Part shown: positions 43,200 through 52,226 of the stretch, in pieces
How the letters are laid out: every line of letters starts with the position of its first letter
Position numbering within the stretch: the first letter of the stretch is position 1
Assembly: GCF_026672375.1 (NCBI RefSeq)
Contig: NZ_JAPPRA010000001.1
Location: 1,116,001-1,180,000, forward strand
Length of the DNA stretch: 64,000 nt
DNA from: Caulobacter sp. SL161
GTDB taxonomy: Bacteria; Pseudomonadota; Alphaproteobacteria; Caulobacterales; Caulobacteraceae
Direction: 5' to 3'
The notes under the pieces: model-generated
What the model saw: the letters and a program-made list of their open reading frames with translations, nothing else
What the model was told of the DNA's origin: nothing
The model's database searches: none
Made by a program: the position numbers and the translations under genes

Positions 43200-44770
43200 C
43201 TAGGCGTCCTCCCACGCCTTGTTCAGGATCTTCGCGGCAAGCGCGGCCTTATCCTTGGGAAGAAAGCGGCCGTAGTGCTTGGCGACAGTGTCGGCGGTGT
43301 CCTGGATCGCATAGCTCGCCTGCTCGTATGAGCCGGTCTTCTTCAGGATATGGGTCGCTAGGACGTCGCGCACATTGTGGGGGCCATGAGGAAGCAGGCC
43401 CTCGATCGCGCCCCGGCCGGTGTAAGGATTGAAGATCCCATACGCTGGATCGCCAGACGCCAGGCCTCATAGAACGTTGTCTGATCGTAGGACGCGCTTT
43501 TACTTGTGGCTTTCATCGTCTTCACGAAGAAGGTCCCAGGATCCGGCGCGCCGCCGAGCAGGCGCGGTCGGTGGATCTTGAGATATGCGCCGATCTGATC
43601 GTAAAGCCCACCCAGGTCCGGCAGCACCAGGCGAAAGGGCTGGCGGCCAAAGTATGAGGAGCCGGCGTTTTTGAACGCGACGGCGGGGATGAAGGCCTCC
43701 CATCCGCCCTCTCGATCGTTCCAGCGCAGCTCGCCACACTTCAGCGTCTCCAGGCGCCGCTCGGAAGACGCGGGCGCGCCGCGCGGGCAAATCAGCAATT
43801 GGCGCAAGTTCTTTTGCCGGACGCCCAGGTGGAGCCCTAACCGCAACATCAGAAACGCCCGACAAGCCTCAGCCGCCGGCACTGGATAGCGGCGCGCGTT
43901 CGGCGCCCGCGCCAGCACCTCCTCCGTGATCTTTCGATGGGCCGCCAAAGGGCTATCGGCCTCAAGCGCCCAACCAACTCGGGCGTTTGCCGGACCCAGC
44001 CCGTCTCCCGCCGGGTAGGCGCGGCGCCGAGCATGAGCATCTCCGCTTCCCATTGGGTGTAGAAGCCCCGCCGACCCTGCCGCCACTGTAGGTACCAGTC
44101 CCATGCGGCCGGAAATACGAGCAAGGCGAACGTGAGCCGGTTCAGCGGCACGCCAGCGCCCGCGATCTCGCCAGCGGTCGCCGCCGCCAACGCGCCAAAC
44201 ATGAGGCCTAGGTGCTCGACCTTCTGCGAAGCCGTTTCCGAGCCCCACACGCCGGAACGCTGTAGACCGCGTGAGGTCAGCGCCGCGGTTTTGAAGGCCA
44301 GGAGACTGGCCATCTTCCGCTCCAACGCGATCGGGGCAGGCACTGTCCCCGCCTCCAGCTCGGCGTCAGGCTCAGCCAACTCGAAGCCGTCCTCACATGG
44401 GTCGTCCAGCGACGAAGCAAAGTCATTGCTGGCGCCAGAGAAGCGCACGGCGAAGCGCTGGCGCACGGCCGCCGCTTGATAGCGTCGGTACTCCGTCGAC
44501 CCGGATACGATGACTGTTCGCACCCATTCCAGGATCTCTTCCCGCTTCGCCAAAGGAAGCTGATTGAAGTTGTCCGGCTGGTGCCATGCCAACCTCCGCC
44601 GCTCGGCGGTCGTCAGGCCGGGCAAGCGATGGTTGGCCACCGCGCGCCCCGATGGCGGGATCTTCGCCCGGAAATAGCCAGCTGGAAGATCGTACCGCGC
44701 CTCGATCCGCTCCAGCGCCCGTAAGCTCTGAAAGCTCTGGTCGTGCGCACGAGGGCGGGCGGTGCGGACC
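43200..44770 (-). pseudogene. Tyrosine recombinase/integrase, two frameshifts and missing N-terminus
   Basis: Three frames join into one integrase: [19 protein letters not shown]...TPELVGRL in the first and HRKITEEVLARAPNARRYPV...YEAWRLAIQRMG in the second. The third gives IFNPYTGRGAIEGLLPHGPH and NVRDVLATHILKKTGSYEQA, then DTADTVAKHYGRFLPKDKAA. The last carries the H-x-x-R pair and the likely catalytic tyrosine (AKHYGRF). Single-base shifts lie near 43435 and near 43975. The 5' end runs into the ABC ATPase remnant near 44770. If the frameshifts are real it is inactive; sequencing error is the alternative for either shift. Confidence 0.8.
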
Positions 44771-45413
44771 GTGATTAGCCAGGACCAGAACACGGTCTAC
44801 CAGGCTGAGGGCCTCGTCGACATCGTGTGTGACCAGCAGGACGGCGGGCCTGTGCCGTCGCCAGAGGTCCAGAACCAGATCATACATCTTGGGGCGCGTC
44901 AGCGCGTCTAGCGCCGCAAAGGGTTTGTCGAGGAGCAGCAGTTGTGGTTCGCGGAAAAGGGCCCGCGCCAGGGCGACCCGCTGGGCTTCGCCGCCCGACA
45001 GGGTCGCGGGCCAGGCCCCCTTGCGATGGGCAAGACCGACTTCCTCAAGTGCGGCATTGGCCCTGCCGGCCGCGTCAGAGGCTCTCAAGCCTAGCCGCAC
45101 ATTGGCCTCGGCCCGTCGCCAGGGCAGCAGGCGCGGTTCCTGAAGCACAATGGCGCGCCGGACGGGTGTCACAACGGTTTCGGCCGGGGCCGGATCGAGG
45201 CCCGCCAAGGGGCCGCAGCAGGGTCGTCTTGCCTGAGCCGCTGGCCCCGAGAAGGGCGACAAGCTCGCCTTCGGCAATTTCGAGATCCAGACCGTCGAGG
45301 ACGATCTGGTCACCGAAGGCCTTGGTGAAACCCCGGACCTTGACGGGGCTGGGGCGCGTGGGCTCCGGAACCGGAGCGGTGCGATGGATGACAGGCGCAA
45401 CGGCGAGGGACAT
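44770..45413 (-). pseudogene. ABC transporter ATP-binding protein (SsuB/TauB type), frameshifted and truncated
   Basis: The start [14 protein letters not shown] (ATG 45413) leads to Walker [17 protein letters not shown]. The frame is then lost near 45210 and resumes with [20 protein letters not shown], the ABC signature [20 protein letters not shown], Walker [17 protein letters not shown] (DK where DE is usual) and [20 protein letters not shown]. The C-terminus is cut where the integrase remnant begins. The complete gene would have powered uptake of sulfonates, taurine or nitrate-like ions. Confidence 0.8.
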
Positions 45414-45540
45414 GGTTCGGGTCCTCCTCAGGCGGATCGATCGCCGCCTCGCCCCAGCGGGAGAGGCCCGCCGACAGGGCCAGGGTCGATCCCGCAAGAA
45501 CGCTCAGCGACAGGCCGGCAGCGATCCAATGCCTCACATC
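45414..45540 (-). other. Remnant with signal-peptide-like start upstream of the ABC pseudogene
   Basis: A GTG near 45538 begins [20 protein letters not shown], a clear hydrophobic segment, then [13 protein letters not shown] before running into the ABC gene start. It may be what is left of a substrate-binding protein or permease of the same transporter. A GAGGAGG ribosome site for the ABC gene lies inside it. Confidence 0.35.
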
Positions 45541-45571
45541 GATGGGGCCTGAGCCCAGTTTGGGCCGTCCG

Positions 45572-47044
45572 TCAAAGCGCCACCACCCTTGTCGAGACAG
45601 AGCGACAGACCAGCTTGATGTCGAGATAGTCGTCGACGCCCAGATGGGACCCTTCTCGGCCGAGCCCGGATTCCTTGATCCCCCCAAAGGGCGCGACCTC
45701 GGTGGAAATCAGGCCCGTATTGAGACCGACCATGCCGTAGGCCAGTGCTTCGCTGACCCGGGTGCTGCGGTCCAGGTCACGGGTGAAGAGGTAGGCCGCC
45801 AGGCCGGCGGTCGTGTCGTTGGCCAGGGCGATGGCCTCGGCCTCGGTGCGAAACCGCACCAGTCCCGCGACAGGCCCGAAGGTCTCCTCGCGACAAAGAA
45901 GCGCTTTAGGGTCAACGTCGGCCAGCACCGTGGGCTGGTGAAACGCGCCTGGCCCTTCCAGCGGTTGACCGCCGACCATGACCCTGGCGCCGCCCGCCAG
46001 CGCGTCGCCGATATGGTCGCGCACCTTGCCGAGCGCTGCGGCGTTGATCAAAGGCCCCTGATCGGTCGGCCCCTCGAGGCCCGCGCCGACCACCAGTTTC
46101 CCGACCCGTTCGGCCAGACGCCTCGCGAAATCCTCGTAGACGCCCTCCTGCACCAGGAAGCGATTGGCGCATACGCAGGTTTGTCCGGTGTTGCGGAACT
46201 TCGACGCGATCGCGCCCTCGACCGCCGCGTCAAGATCGGCGTCGTCGAACACGATGAAGGGGGCGTTGCCGCCCAGCTCCAGAGACACTCTCTTGACCGT
46301 CTCCACGCAACGGGCCGCGAGCAGCTTGCCCACCCGGGTCGATCCGGTGAACGTGAACTTGCGAACGCGCGGATCGCCGGTCAGCACCTCGCCGATCGGC
46401 GCGGCCTGCCCGGTCACCACGTTGAAGACGCCAGCGGGCACGCCCGCGCGCTCGGCGAGGCGCGCCAGGGCCAAGGCCGAAAGCGGGGTCAGTTCCGACG
46501 GTTTCAGCACCATGGTGCAGCCGACGGCCAGAGCCGGACCGGCCTTGCGCGTGATCATCGCGAGAGGGAAGTTCCAGGGCGTGACCGCCGCCACGACGCC
46601 GACGGGGGCGCGCGACACGACCAGGCGCATGTCCGGGCGATGCGGCGTCAGCACTTCGCCCTGCACACGGCGCGCCTCTTCGGCGAACCACTCCAGGAAG
46701 CCAGCAGCGTAAACGACCTCGCCCTTAGCCTCGGCGAGCGGCTTTCCCTGCTCGGCGGTCAGGATCACGGCAAGATCATCGGCGTTGGCGATCATCAGAT
46801 CGGCCCAGCGCCTGAGGATCGCGCTGCGCTCTTTCGCCGATCGGGCGCCCCAGGCCGTCAGCGCCGCATGGGCCGCGCTGACGGCCTCTTCCGTCTCTGC
46901 GGCGCCAAGGTCAGCCACGTCAGCGAGGTGCGTGTCATCCGCTGGATTGCGAACGGGAATACGGCTGGACGCTCCGCGCCATGCGCCGGCGATGAGGCCA
47001 TCCTCCCGAAGCAGGTCGGCGTCTTTCAGGGTCAGGGGAGCCAT
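45572..47044 (-). CDS. gabD: NAD(P)-dependent succinate-semialdehyde dehydrogenase
   Basis: A 490-residue aldehyde dehydrogenase oxidising succinate semialdehyde to succinate, the last step from GABA. It has the cofactor strand TPWNFPLAMITRKAGPALAV, KPSELTPLSALALA and FTGSTRVGKLLAA. The catalytic glutamate lies in SLELGGNAPFIVFDDADLD and the cysteine in FRNTGQTCVCANRFLVQ. The second cysteine after the catalytic one matches the redox-switch spacing of GabD enzymes. Its ATG overlaps the gabT stop by one base, so the two are translationally coupled. Confidence 0.94.
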   Translation of the reverse strand: MAPLTLKDADLLREDGLIAGAWRGASSRIPVRNPADDTHLADVADLGAAETEEAVSAAHAALTAWGARSAKERSAILRRWADLMIANADDLAVILTAEQGKPLAEAKGEVVYAAGFLEWFAEEARRVQGEVLTPHRPDMRLVVSRAPVGVVAAVTPWNFPLAMITRKAGPALAVGCTMVLKPSELTPLSALALARLAERAGVPAGVFNVVTGQAAPIGEVLTGDPRVRKFTFTGSTRVGKLLAARCVETVKRVSLELGGNAPFIVFDDADLDAAVEGAIASKFRNTGQTCVCANRFLVQEGVYEDFARRLAERVGKLVVGAGLEGPTDQGPLINAAALGKVRDHIGDALAGGARVMVGGQPLEGPGAFHQPTVLADVDPKALLCREETFGPVAGLVRFRTEAEAIALANDTTAGLAAYLFTRDLDRSTRVSEALAYGMVGLNTGLISTEVAPFGGIKESGLGREGSHLGVDDYLDIKLVCRSVSTRVVAL

Positions 47045-48330
47045 CAGACGCTCATCGCCTCTCGCAGGGCCGCCTCAAGCAGGTTCAGGCCTTCCTCGAG
47101 GACCTCGTCCTCGATGGTCAGCGGCGGCAGCAGGCGGATGGCCTGCCCCGTGGCCCCGCAGGTCAGAACGATCAGACCCCGTTCCAGCGCCTTGGCGCAG
47201 ATGAGCTTGGCGCGGGCGGGGTCCATGCCGCCCGCTTGGCGGTCCGCCAGAACATCGAAGCCGATCATCGCCCCAAGACCCCGCGCCGGGCCGATCGGCG
47301 CCAAGGTCTGATCGAGCGCGAAGCTCGCCAGCCGCGCCTGGATACGCGCACCGATCACCTCGGCGCGGGCGGCGAGCTTCTCATCGGCGATCACGTCCAG
47401 GACGGCCAGGCCTGCGGCGCAGCCGATCGGCGAGCCGCCATAGGTGCCGCCCAGACCGCCCGGATCCACCGCGTCCATGATCCGGGCGCGGCCGATCAGG
47501 CCCGAGAGCGGGAAGCCGCCGCCCAACGCCTTGGCCACCGTGATCAGATCGGGCTGGACGCCGGAATGCTCGATCGCCAGGAGCTTGCCGGTCCGGGCGA
47601 AGCCGGTCTGGATCTCATCGGCGATCAGCAGGATGCCGTGCTGATCGCAAAGCGCCCGCAGAGCGCGGAGAAGCTCGGGCGGCGCGACATGGAAACCGCC
47701 TTCGCCTTGAATGGGCTCGATGATGATCGCCGCGACGTCGCTCGGATCCAGATCCGCAGCGAAAAGCAGATCCAGTGCGCGCAGGCTGTCTTCAACCGAG
47801 GCCCCGCCGGGGGTCGGGAACGGCGCGTGAAAGACGCCGCCCGGCATCGGACCAAAGGCGCGCTTGTAGGGCGCGACCTTGCCGGTCATGGCCGAGGCGA
47901 ACAGAGTCCGGCCATGGAAACCGCCAACGAAGGCGATCACCGCCGAACGCTTGGTGGCCGCGCGCGCGACCTTGATCGCGTTCTCGGTCGCCTCGGCCCC
48001 GGTCGTGAAGAAGATCGTCTTGGCCGCCTCATCGAAGGGCGCGAGTCTGTTGAGACGCTCTGCCAGCGCGACGTAGCTCTCATAGGGCGCCACCTGGAAG
48101 GCCGTGTGGCTGAACTGTTCGAGCTGACGGCCGACAGCCGCCAGGACACGCGGGTGGCGGTGGCCGACATTGAGCACCGCGATGCCGGTGGCGAAGTCGA
48201 CATAGCGACGCCCCTCCACGTCCCAGAGCAACGCGTTCTCCGCGCGGTCGGCGTAGACGGCCGTGGCCGAGCCCACGCCACGCGGCACCGCAGCGTCTCG
48301 GCGGGCGGCAAGATCTTGATTGGAAGCCAT
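47044..48330 (-). CDS. gabT: 4-aminobutyrate (GABA) aminotransferase
   Basis: A 428-residue class-III PLP aminotransferase moving the amino group of GABA (or 5-aminovalerate) to 2-oxoglutarate. Marks are YVDFATGIAVLNVGHRHPRV, FFTTGAEATENAIKVARAAT, IIEPIQGEGGFHV, LLIADEIQTGFARTGK and the PLP-lysine stretch LITVAKALGGGFPLSG. Immediately followed by gabD. A LysR gene starts 122 bases away on the other strand. It completes the route from putrescine-type amines begun by the enzymes at 49.4-54.9 kb. Confidence 0.94.
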   Translation of the reverse strand: MASNQDLAARRDAAVPRGVGSATAVYADRAENALLWDVEGRRYVDFATGIAVLNVGHRHPRVLAAVGRQLEQFSHTAFQVAPYESYVALAERLNRLAPFDEAAKTIFFTTGAEATENAIKVARAATKRSAVIAFVGGFHGRTLFASAMTGKVAPYKRAFGPMPGGVFHAPFPTPGGASVEDSLRALDLLFAADLDPSDVAAIIIEPIQGEGGFHVAPPELLRALRALCDQHGILLIADEIQTGFARTGKLLAIEHSGVQPDLITVAKALGGGFPLSGLIGRARIMDAVDPGGLGGTYGGSPIGCAAGLAVLDVIADEKLAARAEVIGARIQARLASFALDQTLAPIGPARGLGAMIGFDVLADRQAGGMDPARAKLICAKALERGLIVLTCGATGQAIRLLPPLTIEDEVLEEGLNLLEAALREAMSV

Positions 48331-48452
48331 GGTCTGATCCGTCTGATCGTGCGGTTTTACGTTCTGTAGGCCTTACTGAGGCGACGGCGGCGCACGTGAC
48401 AGACGACAAACGCGGCGCTATTGGTGACTCCAGGTCACCGCAGGAATCCCCC

Positions 48453-49385
48453 GTGACAGCCCGTCTCCGCGTGCTCCCCCCGTTCGCCGCTTTGCGCGCC
48501 TTCGAGGCGTTCGGGCGTACCGGCGGCGTCCGTCGGGCGGCGGAGGACCTGGGGGTCAGCCACGCGATCGTCAGCCGTCACCTGCGCACACTGGAAGCCG
48601 CTCTTGGGGTGATGTTGATCGACCGAGAGCGCGGCGTCATGACGCCCGCAGGCGTCGACTACTTCCAGGCGGTTGCGAGCGCTCTGGACCAGCTCAACGG
48701 CGCGACGGTCTCGGCCATGCGCTCAGCCGGCGCCCGGCTGGAGGTCTGGTGCGTCCCAGGATTCGCGTCGCAATGGCTGAACGGCCATCTCGCCGACTTC
48801 CGCCTCGCCAATCCTGCGGTCTTGGTGGATCTGCGCCCATCGGAAACAGCGGCTGTGATCACCCATATGCAGGCCGACGCCGACATCCGGTTTGTGCGCG
48901 ACGCGGACGCGCGACCGCCGGGTCCGGAAGTCCGCGCCCTGACGCTGGCGCGTCCCGACATGTTCCCCGTCGCCAGTCCCGCTCTCGCGGCTCGGCTGGG
49001 GGCGGGATTGAACCGGGTCGAAGACCTTCTGGCCGCCCCTCTGCTCCATGAAGAGAACGACGCCGACTGGCGCGCATGGTTCGCGGCCCATGGGGTGGAG
49101 CGTCCGATGCCCGCGCCGGCGGCCCGGCTTTGGCAGGCGCATCTGGCGTTGGGCGCCGCGCGCGAAGGTCAGGGCGTGGCCTTGACCAATATCTTCCTGG
49201 CCCGGAACGACTTGGCGGCGGGCACGCTCGTCCCCTTGTGCGCCGATGGCCAGGCCCTTCGCGCGCCGATCGGGACCTATGTTCTGAAGGCGCGCGCCGA
49301 CCGTTGGACAAGCAACAGCCTCGCCCGCTTCCGCCGCTGGCTGGCGAAGGCGTGCGAGGCTGAGGTGGCGGCGACGTCTAGGTAA
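48453..49385 (+). CDS. LysR-family transcriptional regulator (GcvA-like)
   Basis: Winged HTH in PPFAALRAFEAFGRTGGVRR AAEDLGVSHAIVSRHLRTLE, then a periplasmic-binding-like effector domain (LDQLNGATVSAMRSAGARLE, IRFVRDADARPPGPE). I favour the GTG at 48453 (AGGAA upstream, 310 residues, normal for the family); a GTG at 48396 adds 19 residues. It is divergent from gabTD and its 3' end overlaps the convergent aldehyde dehydrogenase gene by 8 bases. It is the natural candidate to control both groups, possibly with GABA or an amine as effector. Confidence 0.88.
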   Translation: MTARLRVLPPFAALRAFEAFGRTGGVRRAAEDLGVSHAIVSRHLRTLEAALGVMLIDRERGVMTPAGVDYFQAVASALDQLNGATVSAMRSAGARLEVWCVPGFASQWLNGHLADFRLANPAVLVDLRPSETAAVITHMQADADIRFVRDADARPPGPEVRALTLARPDMFPVASPALAARLGAGLNRVEDLLAAPLLHEENDADWRAWFAAHGVERPMPAPAARLWQAHLALGAAREGQGVALTNIFLARNDLAAGTLVPLCADGQALRAPIGTYVLKARADRWTSNSLARFRRWLAKACEAEVAATSR

Positions 49386-50877
49386 GGGCGACGCCGACCG
49401 ACTTGAGCTCGGTATAGAGCTCGATGGCGCTCCAGCCCATTTCGCGTCCCCAGCCCGACTGCTTGAAGCCGCCGAACGGCAGCGCCGGATCAACAACATG
49501 GTGGGTGTTGACGCCCACCGTTCCGGCCTTGAGGCGCGCGGCGATCAGGTGGGCCCGACTGACGTCGCGCGTATAGACGCTGGCCGCCAGCCCATAGATG
49601 CTGTCGTTGGCTTGGCGGATGACCTCGTCCAGGCCGTGGTCATCGAACGTCGCCACGACCAGCACCGGTCCGAAGATCTCTTCCCTGACCACCGTCATGT
49701 CCGGGGTCGTATGGGTCAGGATCGTCGGCTCCACGAAATAGCCGCGCTCGCCGCGCCGGCCGCCGCCGCAGAGCAGCCTGGCGCCCTGAGCCTGGCCGGC
49801 GGCGATGTGACCCATCACCTTGTCGAACTGCTCCTGGGAGACGAGCGGGCCGATCTGGGTGTCGGGATCCAGACCCGGACCGATCTTCAGGGCCCCGGCG
49901 TGCTCGGCCAGACCCTTGAGGATGGCGTCCGCGACCTTGGCGTGGACGTAGAGCCGCGTTCCCGCCGTGCAGGTCTGGCCCATGTTGTGGAAGATGCCCG
50001 AGGCGACGGCGGGGATCGTTCGCTCCAGATCGGCGTCATCCAGCACGATCATCGGCGACTTGCCGCCCAGCTCCAGCGAGACCTTCTTGAGGTTGCCCTC
50101 GGCGGCCCGAAGGATCTTCTTGCCGACTTCGGTCGAGCCGGTGAAGGCCACCTTGTCGACCAGGGGGTGAGCGGCGAGCGCGGCGCCCGCCTCCTCGCCA
50201 AGCCCGGTCACCACATTGAAGACGCCCTTGGGAAATCCGGCCTGCTCGACCAACTCGGCCAAGCGCAGCACGGTCAGCGGCGTCTGCTCGGCGGGCTTGA
50301 GGATGATCGTGCACCCGGCGGCCAGCGCCGGCGCGACCTTCCAGATCGCCATCATCAGCGAGAAGTTCCAGGGCACGATCTGGCCGCACACGCCGACGGG
50401 CTCGCGCAAGGTGTAGGCGTGGAAGGCCGACGGCGAGGACAACGGAATGGTCTCGCCGGTGATCTTCGTGCTCCAGCCCGCCATGTAGCGCAGAAGCTCA
50501 TGGCAGAAGGCGACGTCGCCCCAGCGCGCGTCGGTGACGGGCTTGCCGTTGTCGAGGGCCTCAAGCTCGGCCAGCTCGTCAGCGTGCTGTTCGACGAGGT
50601 CGCCCAGCCGCCAGACCAGCTTGCCGCGATCGGCGGGGCTCATGCTCCGCCAAGGGCCGTCATCGAACGCGACCCGCGCCGCGCGAACCGCTCGGTCGAT
50701 CTCGGCGGCGCCCGCCCGGGGGACGGTGGCGAACACCTCGCCGGTCGACGGGTCGAGCACCTCGATACGCGCTTCGAGGTCTTCCCAGGCTCCGTCGATA
50801 TAGAGTCCTCGACGGCGCTCAAGGAAGGCGCGCGCGGCGTCCCCCAGGCGGGACAGTGAAGTGTGTGAAACCGTCAT
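49378..50877 (-). CDS. Aldehyde dehydrogenase, PuuC/gamma-aminobutyraldehyde type
   Basis: A 499-residue NAD-linked aldehyde dehydrogenase. It has VPWNFSLMMAIWKVAPALAA, KPAEQTPLTVLRLAELVEQA, SLELGGKSPMIVLDDADLE with the general-base glutamate, and FHNMGQTCTAGTRLYVHAKV with the nucleophilic cysteine. It ends NTHHVVDPALPFGGFKQSGW. The start MTVSHTSL (50877) overlaps the permease stop by one base. Position after an aminotransferase and amine permease suggests it oxidises 4-aminobutanal, or its 3-amino homologue, to GABA. Confidence 0.88.
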   Translation of the reverse strand: MTVSHTSLSRLGDAARAFLERRRGLYIDGAWEDLEARIEVLDPSTGEVFATVPRAGAAEIDRAVRAARVAFDDGPWRSMSPADRGKLVWRLGDLVEQHADELAELEALDNGKPVTDARWGDVAFCHELLRYMAGWSTKITGETIPLSSPSAFHAYTLREPVGVCGQIVPWNFSLMMAIWKVAPALAAGCTIILKPAEQTPLTVLRLAELVEQAGFPKGVFNVVTGLGEEAGAALAAHPLVDKVAFTGSTEVGKKILRAAEGNLKKVSLELGGKSPMIVLDDADLERTIPAVASGIFHNMGQTCTAGTRLYVHAKVADAILKGLAEHAGALKIGPGLDPDTQIGPLVSQEQFDKVMGHIAAGQAQGARLLCGGGRRGERGYFVEPTILTHTTPDMTVVREEIFGPVLVVATFDDHGLDEVIRQANDSIYGLAASVYTRDVSRAHLIAARLKAGTVGVNTHHVVDPALPFGGFKQSGWGREMGWSAIELYTELKSVGVALT

Positions 50878-52226
50878 CAGGAAACCGCCGAGGAAGAGAG
50901 ATTGCGGCGTTGCGCCAGCCAGATGCCGACAACCAGGCCCACCAGCGTCCACGCCGCGCCGAGGACTATGGCCAGCTTGCTCATGCCGCTCAGCACAGCG
51001 CCGACCACCACCATGCCCACCAGCGGAGCAGCCCAGTGCAGCAGGATGTTGTGTGAGCGCTTTTGCAGGCCAAACCGCACCAGCACGCACAGGTGCAGAA
51101 GCAGGAACCCGAGTAGCGCGCCGAAATTGACCAGTGACGCCAACTCGTCGAGATGATCACGCATGATCAGCGCCACGACGCATGAGACGATGCTGGCTAG
51201 CGCCATCGCCACCCAGGGGGTGCCGTACTTGGGGTGAACCTTGGCCATGAACGCCGGCAACTGGCGATCACGGCTCATGGCGAACAGCATCCGCGCCACG
51301 CCGACCTGCATCGGCAAGGCGTTGGTGAAGCCGACCACGATCGCATAGGTCCAGGCGATGAGGATCGCCACCCAGGGCGCAATGCGCTGGGCCGTCAGCT
51401 CATACGTGCCCGCCGCGGCGTCCTTCACGACCAGCCCTTGCATCAGGCTGCCCAGAATCCAGGTGGTGCAGACAAAGAGCGCCGTCGCCGCCAGGAGTGA
51501 GGTCAGGATCGCCCGGCCCATGGTCTTGCCGGTCGGGTCCTTCGTTTCTTCGGCCAGGGTCGAGACGGCGTCGAAGCCCAGGAACGACATGATGCAGATG
51601 GAGGTGGCCGCGAAGATGGCCGTCATTGAGAACTGTTCGGGATTGTAGAAGGGTTTGATCGACAGCCCCCCCGCGCCCTGGCCGTGGAACAGCGCCACCA
51701 GGGCCGCGACCAGCACGATGGCGACCACGGCGGTCTGGGCGATGACCGAGAAAATGTTCACGCGGGAGGTGGTTTTGACGCCGAACCAGTTGATGCAGAA
51801 GGTCGTCAGGACCAGCAGAACGATCCACACGCCGCGATCGACGCCCGGGATCAGCTGCGATAGGGCCACGGCGATCAGCACATAGACCACCGCCGGGATC
51901 AGCAGGTAGTCGAGCAGGATCAGCCAGCCGCCGACGAAGCCGACGAAGTCGCCGAGCACCTCCCGTGCGAACCCGTAGACCGAACCGGCCGAGCGCACCT
52001 CGCGCGTCATGACTGCGTAGCTGTTCGCTGTGAACAGCATGCACAGCCCGCCGACCAGGTAAGTCAACGCGATCAGTCCGTTAGACTCGGCCCAGACAAA
52101 GCCCAGCGTGCTGAGCGGCGCGATCGGCGCGATGTAGGCGAGGCCATAGGCGACGAGGTCCGTAAAGCCCAGGCGCCGCTGAAGCGCCGCCCCTTCCGGC
52201 TTGAGTTCCGAAGTCGCCTCGCTCAT
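50877..52226 (-). CDS. APC-superfamily amino acid/polyamine permease (PuuP-like)
   Basis: A 449-residue inner-membrane transporter with about 12 hydrophobic helices. The family start is RRLGFTDLVAYGLAYIAPIA and PLSTLGFVW, with the helix 3 to 5 region VRSAGSVYGFAREVLGDFVG. FLGFDAVSTLAEETKDPTGK TMGRAI is the well-conserved APC loop. It overlaps both neighbours (ATGA with the aminotransferase, TGATG with the dehydrogenase), so the three are one operon. The substrate is most likely putrescine or a related amine or amino acid. Confidence 0.9.
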   Translation of the reverse strand: MSEATSELKPEGAALQRRLGFTDLVAYGLAYIAPIAPLSTLGFVWAESNGLIALTYLVGGLCMLFTANSYAVMTREVRSAGSVYGFAREVLGDFVGFVGGWLILLDYLLIPAVVYVLIAVALSQLIPGVDRGVWIVLLVLTTFCINWFGVKTTSRVNIFSVIAQTAVVAIVLVAALVALFHGQGAGGLSIKPFYNPEQFSMTAIFAATSICIMSFLGFDAVSTLAEETKDPTGKTMGRAILTSLLAATALFVCTTWILGSLMQGLVVKDAAAGTYELTAQRIAPWVAILIAWTYAIVVGFTNALPMQVGVARMLFAMSRDRQLPAFMAKVHPKYGTPWVAMALASIVSCVVALIMRDHLDELASLVNFGALLGFLLLHLCVLVRFGLQKRSHNILLHWAAPLVGMVVVGAVLSGMSKLAIVLGAAWTLVGLVVGIWLAQRRNLSSSAVS

